Positions 16,494-23,758 of a DNA stretch of 64,000 nt are shown here, piece by piece. Numbering within the stretch: the first letter of the stretch is position 1; each line of letters starts with the position of its first letter. The notes under the pieces are model-generated. The model made no database searches. It saw only the letters and a program-made list of their open reading frames with translations, and was not told where the DNA came from. The position numbers and the translations under genes are program-made. The stretch is from Paraburkholderia aspalathi (GTDB taxonomy: Bacteria; Pseudomonadota; Gammaproteobacteria; Burkholderiales; Burkholderiaceae): contig NZ_FPBH01000031.1 of the NCBI RefSeq assembly GCF_900116445.1, positions 60,295-124,294 on the forward strand, read 5' to 3'.

Positions 16494-17858
16494 TCACATT
16501 TCGGCGGCGCTGTCTCCCCCGTATCGCATGCCATGCGCGCCGAGCAAACGGTACAGCGTCGCGCGTGAAATGCTGAGCTCGCGCGCGGCGTCGCCGGGGC
16601 GTCCACGGTGGCGCAGCAATGCGAGTTCGATGGCCTGCCGCTCCGCTGTCTCGCGTGCCTGTGCAAGCGTCAGGGGCGCGGTCGCGACGTAACTCGCCAG
16701 TTCGAGATCGTCAGCGGTAATCGTCCGCCCCTCCGACATCACAATGGCGCGACGAACCCGGTTGATCAGTTCCCGCACGTTGCCGGGCCAGTCGTATTGA
16801 TGCATCGCCGTGATCGCGTCGGGAGAAAAACCGTATAGCCGACGGCTCGCATCTTTCCTGTAGCGATCCAGCGTGTACAGCGCGAGCAGTTCGATGTCCT
16901 TGCCGCGCGCGCGAAGCGGCGGCTCGTCGATTCTCAGTACGCACAAACGGTGATACAGGTCAGTACGGAAGCGCCCGTCTTCGATCGCGGCCTCCATATT
17001 GACGTGCGTGGCGGAGATGATGCGCACGTCGACATCGATCGAACCGTTACCGCCCAGGCGGTCGATGGTGCTTTCCTGCAGGAAGCGCAGCAGGCTCGCC
17101 TGACTCTCGAACGGCAGATCGCCGATCTCATCGAGAAACACGGTACCGCCGTGAGCGGCTTCGACGCGCCCTATTCTGCGCTGATTCGCCCCTGTGAAGG
17201 CGCCACGCTCGTAGCCGAACAACTCCGACTGCAGCAGGTGCGGCGGAATCGCGCCACAGTTGATGGCGACAAACGGCGCGTTGCGACGCGCCGAATGCGC
17301 GTGAATCGCCGCCGCCGTCAGCTCCTTGCCCGTACCCGATTCACCGGAGACAAAAACGGGTGCATCGTTTGCGGCCACTTTGCGGATCGAGCGGAACAAC
17401 GCGAGCATGGCATCGCAGGTGCCGATCATCTCGTCTTCTGCCGTGGACGTATCCACAAACACTGGCTCACCGAGCGAGATCATGCCGCAGGCATGGCCTA
17501 CCGTATCGATCACTCTGGCGTCCGCGGTGGGCAGCGTCACGTAATCGAAGCAGTAGTCGCGCACCAGCCTGCGTATGGCGGCGTCATCGAGTTCCGGCGC
17601 CGCGGTCATCGCGACCCAGCCGATGTTCGGCATCGCGAGGCAAGCTTCCAGCGCGGCAATATCACCGGGATCGAACACGCTCGACAGATCGGCCAGCCCG
17701 GCCGCCAGCGAGCCGTCATCCACGGCCTCGCGCACGTCACGAACCGAGCCGATGACGTCAACCTGCCAATCGCGCTCCTCGAAGCTCGCCAATAGCGCCG
17801 GCGAAGGATCGCGCGTGAAGTAGATGACACGCCGCTTGATGGCCTTCATTTTCTGCAT
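16494..17858 (-). CDS. Sigma-54-dependent activator with VpsR-like receiver
   Basis: About 454 residues from the ATG at 17858 (17849 is an alternative). The N-terminal 110 residues form a degenerate receiver-like domain (RRVIYFTRDPSPALL...) of the VpsR/BerB type, without a clear phospho-acceptor aspartate triad. The AAA+ domain carries Walker A GESGTGKE (near 172) and the sigma-54 contact loop GAFTGA (near 216). The C-terminus is a Fis helix-turn-helix (RPGDAARELSISRATLYRLL). Relatives bind cyclic-di-GMP and control biofilm polysaccharide genes. No histidine kinase is adjacent, consistent with ligand control. Confidence 0.9.
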   Translation of the reverse strand: MQKMKAIKRRVIYFTRDPSPALLASFEERDWQVDVIGSVRDVREAVDDGSLAAGLADLSSVFDPGDIAALEACLAMPNIGWVAMTAAPELDDAAIRRLVRDYCFDYVTLPTADARVIDTVGHACGMISLGEPVFVDTSTAEDEMIGTCDAMLALFRSIRKVAANDAPVFVSGESGTGKELTAAAIHAHSARRNAPFVAINCGAIPPHLLQSELFGYERGAFTGANQRRIGRVEAAHGGTVFLDEIGDLPFESQASLLRFLQESTIDRLGGNGSIDVDVRIISATHVNMEAAIEDGRFRTDLYHRLCVLRIDEPPLRARGKDIELLALYTLDRYRKDASRRLYGFSPDAITAMHQYDWPGNVRELINRVRRAIVMSEGRTITADDLELASYVATAPLTLAQARETAERQAIELALLRHRGRPGDAARELSISRATLYRLLGAHGMRYGGDSAAEM

Positions 17859-18167
17859 TGTTTTTTGTTTTCTCGCCGGGCCTGCTCTGAAACCTGGTGT
17901 GGCCAGGCCCCTCGCACGACATTGCTCTTGTTGCTCCATGGCCGCGGATGCCTGTCCTCGTGAATCAGGCGCGTACCGGGAGCTGCCATTTCATGGTGCA
18001 TCGGGTTTCGGCGAGCCGGCGGCGCTGCGAACGTCGGCTAACGAAAAACCGGATGCGACAACGACCGTCGATCATACGCGGCTGTGCGGTCGCCGTGGTG
18101 GGTCCTGACCTTATTTGAAGATTAAGTCCGCAAGCGCACCGCGCCGTGCACCAGAGTTGCTATCGGA
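17859..18167. other. Leader and promoter region of the sigma-54 activator
   Basis: No gene is convincing. An inverted repeat GGGCCTG (17878-17884) and CAGGCCC (17904-17910) encloses a smaller CCTGG/CCAGG repeat about 25-45 bases upstream of the activator start. This could be an autoregulatory site or a leader hairpin. Confidence 0.4.
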
Positions 18168-19322
18168 CTAGCGCCTCAACTTCCTGAAAAACTTGCGAAT
18201 CTCGGCAGCGAGCAGATCGGGCTTTTCCATCGCAGCGAAATGGCCACCGCTCGGCATGTCGGTCCATTGCACGACGTCGAAGGTCCGTTCGAGCCATGTG
18301 CGCGGCGGATGGTTGATCTCCTTCGGGAAACAGGCGAAGCCCACCGGCGGCACGACGCGTTGCCCCTCAGCGAAGCGCATCGGCTGCAGCCGGTTCTCCC
18401 AATACATCTGCATCGCCGTGCCAATACTCTGCGTGTACCAGTAGAGCGAAATGTTGGTAAGCAACTCGTCTTTCGAAAACACCCGCTCGATGTCGCCGTC
18501 GCAATCGCTCCACGCGCGAAACTTTTCGCCGATCCACGCCGCGAGGCCCACCGGCGAGTCGTTCAGCGACGCCGCCGCGGTTTGCGGTTTCGTCGCATGC
18601 ATATGGGCGTAGCCGCCCTCCAGGGCGACCCATTCGTTCTTCTCCCGCAGATAGGCTTCCTCCTCGGGCGTAAGCGGTGTTTGCGCAGCACCGCTCGCGG
18701 GCTCGTATGAACTCGGCAGGAAGTTGAGATGAATGCCGTCGACATGCTCATGATGCCGTGCCGCGAGCGCGATCGAGACGCCGGCGCCCAGATCGCCGCC
18801 CTGGGCCCCAAAGTGCACATAACCGAGGCCACGCATCAGCGAAGCCCACAAATCCGCCACCTGAAACGCGGAAGTACCGGGTTCTACCGGTGCCTGCGAG
18901 AAACCAAAACCGGGCAGTGATGGAACGACGACGTCGAACGCATCGGCGGGATCGCAGCCGAATGCGGCCGGGTCGCATAAGCGGTCGAGCAACGCGTGGA
19001 ACTCGAAAAACGATCCCGGCCAGCCATGCGTGATCACGAGCGGATAAGTCGTCGGGCCGACGCCACGCCGATGCACGAAGTGCACGCGCTGACCGTCGAT
19101 CTCGGCGAGGAATTGCGGCTGCAGATTCAACCTGCGCTCGGCCTCGCGCCAATCGAAACGCTCGGCCCAGTACTGCGCGAGCTCGCGCAGCCAGGCGGAG
19201 TCGGCGCCCTGTTGCCAGCCAGGCGACGGCGTCGCCGGTGCCCAACGGGTCGCGTGAATCCGCCGGTGAAGATCGGCTATGTCGGCATCAGGCACGGCAA
19301 TCTGAAACGGCTCTATCTGCAT
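18168..19322 (-). CDS. Epoxide hydrolase (EHN-type alpha/beta hydrolase)
   Basis: A 384-residue protein with the N-terminal EHN region (residues 1-110; MQIEPFQIAVPDADIADLHRRI...) followed by an alpha/beta-hydrolase core. The oxyanion motif is in HGWPGSFFEF (near 103), the nucleophile Asp lies in GAQGGDLGAG (near 180), and the catalytic His lies in PSGGHFAAME near 362. It opens epoxides to diols by an ester intermediate, in the manner of microsomal-type epoxide hydrolases. It stands alone; no partner gene indicates the physiological substrate. Confidence 0.9.
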   Translation of the reverse strand: MQIEPFQIAVPDADIADLHRRIHATRWAPATPSPGWQQGADSAWLRELAQYWAERFDWREAERRLNLQPQFLAEIDGQRVHFVHRRGVGPTTYPLVITHGWPGSFFEFHALLDRLCDPAAFGCDPADAFDVVVPSLPGFGFSQAPVEPGTSAFQVADLWASLMRGLGYVHFGAQGGDLGAGVSIALAARHHEHVDGIHLNFLPSSYEPASGAAQTPLTPEEEAYLREKNEWVALEGGYAHMHATKPQTAAASLNDSPVGLAAWIGEKFRAWSDCDGDIERVFSKDELLTNISLYWYTQSIGTAMQMYWENRLQPMRFAEGQRVVPPVGFACFPKEINHPPRTWLERTFDVVQWTDMPSGGHFAAMEKPDLLAAEIRKFFRKLRR

Positions 19323-19533
19323 GTCAGTTCATCCGGCACAGGGTGTGGGAATAACAGGCGCTTCGGATTCGATAGCGCTGTTCACGGCAATCCAGCAGGG
19401 GCCAAAGTGCGAAGCGAGCTTGATGCGCACTGAGCGCGCGGAGCAATCTGCATGGTACACAATGAACGCGATTCTCGTTTGGCGCGGCGGAGGCCTTCAT
19501 GGTTGCAGCGCTTACGGCTCTATTGGAAACAAG

Positions 19534-19560
19534 AAAGCCCGCGAAATGCGGGCTTTTTTT
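19534..19560. terminator. Intrinsic terminator near the porin 3' end
   Basis: A perfect nine-base stem AAAGCCCGC (19534-19542) with GCGGGCTTT (19548-19556), followed by a T-run on the plus strand (19554-19560). It lies about 26 bases past the porin stop. The T-run favours plus-strand termination, but the minus side is also T-rich, so it probably serves the leftward porin gene as a bidirectional terminator. Confidence 0.75.
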
Positions 19561-19585
19561 ACAGCTTACTGCCTACACCATCAGC

Positions 19586-20731
19586 TTAGAAGCGATGGCG
19601 GATACCCACCGTGCCAACCACCTGCGAATCGGTTGACGAACGGCTCACACCGACGATATCCGCCGTGACGCCCGAATCACCCACGCTGCCGACGTGCTGG
19701 TATGCCGCTTCAACATACACGTCGGTACGCTTGGACAAGGCGTAGTCGGTCTGCAACGTCAGCTGTTGATACTTCGGGCTCGCGCCGTTCAGACGTGCGT
19801 CGGTGAACGTGTACGCGCCCGATACCGTCCATGCCGGCGTGAATGCGTAACGTGCGTTCACTTCATAGTTCGTGAAGCGCGCGCTGCCGCCGGTCAGCGC
19901 GAATCCGCTCGTCGTGCCCGACGCCGACGATCCGATCGACGTTGCGTTGTGCAGTTGCGTCTGCGTGAACACGAGGCCGACGTTGGCCGCGCCGAACGCA
20001 TAGTTCACACCGGCACCATAGGTGCGCTGAAGGCCTGCGTTGAACGTGGAGTCGCCGCTCGCCACAGCGCCGCTCGTGTTGGTCGTCGAGCCGGCGCCGT
20101 TCAGTTGCAGGTAGCCCGCAGCGAACTTCAGGCCGCCGAATGCATACGATGCGCCGACGCTGTAGGCGCGGCTGTCCGCGAAGCTGCCCGCTGCGTTCGA
20201 GAAGCCGTACAACGCGCCGAACTTGAAGCCGCCGTAGTTGACACTCTGGAACTTGACCGAGTTGTTGATACGCACCGAGTTGTTCAGGTTGTCGTTGTCG
20301 TACGGGTGTGCCGAGAGCGTGCCGCCGTATTGCGTGCCGTTCAGCGCGAGCGGAGCGAGATAGTCGACCAGGCTGTCGTACTGGCGACCCAGCGTGACCG
20401 AGCCGAACTGGTCGCTCGACAGACCGACGAAGGCCTGACGCCCGAACTCACGGCTGTTCTGCCCCAGCTTGCCGTTCGACAGATTGAAGCCGTTTTCCAG
20501 CACGAAGATCGCCTTCAGGCCGTTGCCCAGATCTTCCGAACCGCGCAGGCCCCAGCGGTTGCCGTTCAGCATGCCGCTGGCTTGCTGAAAGTTGCTGCTG
20601 CCGCCCGAATTGCTGGTGTAGGTCAGGCCCGTATCGATCAAACCGTACAGCGTGACCGAGCTTTGTGCGTGGGCGGCACCCGCGGCGCCGATGAGTGCGA
20701 GCGAGAGGCCCGACAATACGAATTTATTCAT
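19586..20731 (-). CDS. Gram-negative porin (Burkholderia OmpC-like)
   Basis: A 381-residue outer-membrane protein with a 22-residue signal peptide (ending AHA) and a good AGGAGAG ribosome site. The mature protein begins QSSVTLYGLIDTGLTYTSNSG, the standard opening of betaproteobacterial trimeric porins, and ends with the phenylalanine required for outer-membrane insertion (VGIRHRF). Alternating-polarity beta strands run throughout, and the constriction-loop pattern (VDYLAPLALNGTQYG) is visible near 127-141. It forms a general diffusion pore for small hydrophilic solutes. Monocistronic with its own terminator. Confidence 0.95.
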   Translation of the reverse strand: MNKFVLSGLSLALIGAAGAAHAQSSVTLYGLIDTGLTYTSNSGGSSNFQQASGMLNGNRWGLRGSEDLGNGLKAIFVLENGFNLSNGKLGQNSREFGRQAFVGLSSDQFGSVTLGRQYDSLVDYLAPLALNGTQYGGTLSAHPYDNDNLNNSVRINNSVKFQSVNYGGFKFGALYGFSNAAGSFADSRAYSVGASYAFGGLKFAAGYLQLNGAGSTTNTSGAVASGDSTFNAGLQRTYGAGVNYAFGAANVGLVFTQTQLHNATSIGSSASGTTSGFALTGGSARFTNYEVNARYAFTPAWTVSGAYTFTDARLNGASPKYQQLTLQTDYALSKRTDVYVEAAYQHVGSVGDSGVTADIVGVSRSSTDSQVVGTVGIRHRF

Positions 20732-20900
20732 GGATTTCTCTCCTGATTCGGATAGCGGATGCTATCGAGCGGCCGAGAATATCCCACTAATCGAAATACT
20801 GTTTTTCAGTTAATTACGACGTTGTGTATATACGACGCCACTGATTTTTTAGATTGCCGATCATTTCACGTAACAGCCAGTCTGCTGCCGAAAATGAAAT

Positions 20901-20929
20901 GGGGCGCACCCCTCTCGCGAGTGCGCCCC
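20901..20929 (-). terminator. Orphan terminator-like hairpin
   Basis: GGGGCGCAC (20901-20909) pairs perfectly with GTGCGCCCC (20921-20929). Read leftward, it runs into ATTTCATTTT, a weak T-rich tract. No gene ends just upstream of it, so it may end a small non-coding transcript from the AT-rich island or extended read-through from the DUF4148-tailed gene. Confidence 0.4.
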
Positions 20930-21021
20930 AAGTACCTGATTTAATGCTGCTCTCGGAGAATCAAGCCAACGCAGAATAGCATGGCAAATATCTGTCAACA
21001 ACGAATTAAGGCCGATTTATA

Positions 21022-21055
21022 ATTCCAATTAATTCCAATTGAAATTAATTGGAAT
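21022..21055. repeat. AT-rich perfect inverted repeat
   Basis: ATTCCAATTAATT (21022-21034) is repeated in inverse as AATTAATTGGAAT (21043-21055) around an eight-base loop. The left arm also contains two tandem copies of AATTCCAATT. Such a site suits an H-NS-type or AT-specific DNA-binding protein, but the function is unknown. Confidence 0.6.
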
Positions 21056-21210
21056 ATCTTGGCAGATAAATAAACCAATTCAATCCATTATTGCGGAAAT
21101 TGAAAATAGTTATTGTTAGTTTTAAAAGCCGCGCAGAAATCACATTGCAAGGAGAAACCCAGTTCTGCACGGATCGCTGCGTCGCTGCACTAACTGCGGA
21201 CTGAGCAGCT

Positions 21211-22182
21211 TCACGGACGCGGCGCACCCGTCATGCTCGGTGCGCCGCCGGGGCCCGCGGGGTCCGGATTGCCGAACGTGGGCAGGCTGCCGTCGGCGCG
21301 GGCGCGGGCGATCTCCGCGCGTACCTGTGCGCGGGTTTTTGGCCCGCTCCCGGATTTCAACAACGCGCTGGCGGCGGGCGCGAGTTGAGGTGTCGATGGC
21401 GCCGGTATGGCTTGCGGGCTTAGCTGGGCTTGCGAGCCTGGCGGCGCTGATATCGGTTCTGTTGGCTCTGTTGGCTGTATCAGTCGTATCGGCGTTGACA
21501 CGGCAGGCGCGCTGGTTACGCCGGAGAGTGCCTTCGCCTCGGCCGGAACAGAGGATGACGAACTCGCACCAGCAGGTGTGCCAACGCCACTCGCTCTCCC
21601 GTTCGAGAGGCTACCCGCACTAACATCGGCTACCGCGGTTTCGAGAGCATGCCGGGTCTTCGAGTAACTGGAGGACGCACGGTTCGAGCGTTCGCGCGTC
21701 GCTACGTAGCTTTCGTGCGTGCGGCCTGTTTTCCCGGAAGACGTCGCCGAAGATCGCGCCGATTTCGCCCCTCGCTGCGTCGGCTTGTCCCCATGCACAA
21801 CGGCCAGCGCGTGCTGCGTCTGCTTCGCACGCGCCTCGACTTCTCTTTGCAACGCAAGAACCTGATCGTCGTTCCGATGTACTGAACGCACCGCGTCCAG
21901 TTGCGCCTGCGCGGAAACAAGATCGTTGCGCTGCAGACTGTTGCGCGCCGCCTGCAGATCCCCGGCAATAGCCGCCGCTGAATCGCTGCGTGCAACGACC
22001 GGCCCGGAACTCACTGAGCCCGTTATCGTATCGCCGCGTGTGGCGTGAGATCCATTGTCGCGCTCCAGGCCGAGTTCGTCCGTCGGCAGCCAGCCTTTGC
22101 CCGACTGCGAAATATAAGCCGCGATCGCAAGCGCGCCGACAAAGAGGCTCGTGAGAACTATCTTCCTGGGTTCGACAACCAT
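21211..22182 (-). CDS. Membrane-anchored protein with DUF4148-like tail
   Basis: A 323-residue protein behind GAGAGGGAG. It has one N-terminal transmembrane segment (about 9-25, IVLTSLFVGALAIAAYI). A segment at 60-120 looks helical (AAAIAGDLQAARNSLQRNDLVSAQAQLDAVRSVHRNDDQVLALQREVEAR). A long Ser/Ala/Thr/Pro-rich disordered region follows. The C-terminus carries KTRAQVRAEIARARADGSLP (near 280-299), the signature seen in small periplasmic DUF4148 proteins of Burkholderiales. The two-part architecture is unusual. I do not know its function; a periplasm-facing scaffold is possible. Confidence 0.7.
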   Translation of the reverse strand: MVVEPRKIVLTSLFVGALAIAAYISQSGKGWLPTDELGLERDNGSHATRGDTITGSVSSGPVVARSDSAAAIAGDLQAARNSLQRNDLVSAQAQLDAVRSVHRNDDQVLALQREVEARAKQTQHALAVVHGDKPTQRGAKSARSSATSSGKTGRTHESYVATRERSNRASSSYSKTRHALETAVADVSAGSLSNGRASGVGTPAGASSSSSVPAEAKALSGVTSAPAVSTPIRLIQPTEPTEPISAPPGSQAQLSPQAIPAPSTPQLAPAASALLKSGSGPKTRAQVRAEIARARADGSLPTFGNPDPAGPGGAPSMTGAPRP

Positions 22183-22509
22183 GACGTCTCCCTCTCAAAT
22201 CGTGGACATGCGCGTTTGCCGTATCGCAAACGGGCCCGAATTCATCAGAGGGTTCGCAGCGAATCAATCGATGCCGCCGCAACGACCGCGAATTCGGGCC
22301 GGCGCAGTCACGTACGAATAAGAGTGCAAACTGGATGCGTGCTATCCATCATTTATAGTCGCCAAACGTCGATTCGTCCGCGCACGCAGGGAGTGTTGTC
22401 CGAAAACGCCAGCTTACTGACCACGCTTTCCTAGGACGATTGTTTGAACTGCGAAGCAATGAAGGCAGGTTTTAATCCGCCGTTTGAATTCGACGAGGGC
22501 AGCGCACGC
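22183..22509. other. Intergenic region
   Basis: This lies between the 3' end of the EamA permease gene and the start of the DUF4148-tailed gene, both leftward. It should contain the promoter of the latter, but no strong -35/-10 pair stands out. I see no gene. Confidence 0.4.
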
Positions 22510-23409
22510 CTACACAAGCGGACCTTCAGTCTGTTTGCCGCGCACGGCAACCGCGATCGAGCTGCCGACAATCAACGCAATGCCGAACAACGACATGCTG
22601 CCGATCGTCTCGCCCCACACGATGTAACCGAACAGTGCAGCCCACACGATGCTCGTGTAGTTATACGGCGCGAGCGCGCCGGCATCGGCCTGTCGAAATG
22701 CCATCGTCATCAGCAACTGCCCTGCCGTGGCGAACCCGCCGAGCAGGGCCATCACCGCGAGCGCTTCGATCGACGGTGTGCGCCACGCGAAATAGAGCGA
22801 TGCCCCGGTGACGATCGTACCGATCACCGTGAAGTACAGCACCGTGGTGCCCGAATCGTCGGTGGCGCGAATCCGCTTGATCTGAATGATCGACAAAGCA
22901 CCGAAAAACGCGCTCGAAATCAGCAGGACCGGACCGAGCCAATTCGAATGCGAACCATCCGGACGCACCACGAACAGCACGCCGATAAAACCGACCGCGG
23001 CGGCAAGCGCATCGCGCGGCTTGAGCGTTTCCTTCAGAAGCAGCGGTGCAAGCACGATCACCAGCAAGGTCTCCGAGTAGACGATCGCCACCGCTTCGCT
23101 GAGCGGCACATAGGGCAGCCCGGCAAAGAACAGCCCCGACGCACCGAGCAACGTCAGCGCGCGCAAAGTCTGTCCACGCACATCCAACTGCCTGAAACGC
23201 TCGATGAGCGGCTTGCCGCGCAGGCAAACCGCCACCGCAGGCACCAAGCCGAACAGCATCCGGAAGAACGTCACTTCATTGGCCGGATAGGCGAGCGCGA
23301 CGGATTTCGCCAAAGCGTCGACCACGGCGAAGCAGAACATCGAAACGAGAATCAGCGCGACGCTACGCAGCGGCACGCCTGCACTCCGGACGGCGGTGAT
23401 GGGCGGCAT
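22510..23409 (-). CDS. EamA/DMT-family permease
   Basis: A 299-residue integral membrane protein with ten hydrophobic segments arranged as two EamA repeats (about 10-145 and 155-290). Typical DMT features are visible: YPANEVTFFRMLFGLVPA near the first repeat, LLLKETLKPRDALAAAVGFIGVLFVVRP at its end, and the closing WGETIGSMSLFGIALIVGSSIAV of the second. The family exports or imports small metabolites such as amino acids or purines by secondary transport. It has an AGGAAA ribosome site and stands alone. The substrate is unknown. Confidence 0.9.
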   Translation of the reverse strand: MPPITAVRSAGVPLRSVALILVSMFCFAVVDALAKSVALAYPANEVTFFRMLFGLVPAVAVCLRGKPLIERFRQLDVRGQTLRALTLLGASGLFFAGLPYVPLSEAVAIVYSETLLVIVLAPLLLKETLKPRDALAAAVGFIGVLFVVRPDGSHSNWLGPVLLISSAFFGALSIIQIKRIRATDDSGTTVLYFTVIGTIVTGASLYFAWRTPSIEALAVMALLGGFATAGQLLMTMAFRQADAGALAPYNYTSIVWAALFGYIVWGETIGSMSLFGIALIVGSSIAVAVRGKQTEGPLV

Positions 23410-23758
23410 GAGTTTTCCTGGGAACGCGCGAAGCTGCGCGTCGCTTAGGTTTCGCCTCCGGTGAAAGGAAGGCGTAATCGGAAAACGGATTATGCCTGCG
23501 GTGCCGCGCGCGATCGACTGGAAAAACTGCCCTCACCCATTCCGCATCCGCGCCACCAGACAAGCCCGCGTGCCCCCACCTGACAAGCTGCCTCTTGTTT
23601 GCACCATTCCGGGTAAGTACCGATACAGCTCTCGCTAACTAATAATATTATTCATAGCGATTTCCGCATCCATGAGGATTGGACACACTGTCTACGGCCC
23701 CATGCAAATTTAATAATAATTATGACCATCAATTAAGCGGGGACATCAGGAGATACAG
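23410..23758. other. Divergent promoter region of the permease and the glycosidase-like lipoprotein
   Basis: No gene. The part nearest the lipoprotein gene is AT-rich, with TAATAATATTATT near 23640-23652 and TTTAATAATAATTATGACC near 23709-23727. These give several weak -10-like elements. The GTG at 23759 is preceded by CAGGAG. Confidence 0.45.

Larger units (their letters stand above)
20732..21210. other. AT-rich intergenic island
   Basis: About 480 bases upstream of the porin gene, with the stretch 20940-21160 strikingly AT-rich compared with its surroundings. It contains an orphan GC-rich hairpin (20901-20929) and an AT-rich perfect inverted repeat (21022-21055), both annotated separately. 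No ORF is convincing; a 60-codon minus frame near 21045-21227 lacks protein-like character. Confidence 0.55.

Noticed and set aside
20732..21210. AT-rich island considered as a replication origin or attachment site
   Set aside because: No DnaA-box cluster, no integrase, no tRNA and no flanking direct repeat.
21045..21227. 60-codon minus-strand frame in the AT-rich island
   Set aside because: No ribosome site, overlaps the inverted repeat, and no recognisable protein character.
22444..23448. 334-codon plus-strand frame opposite the EamA permease
   Set aside because: Arg/His/Gln-rich shadow; the minus strand has ten regular membrane segments.
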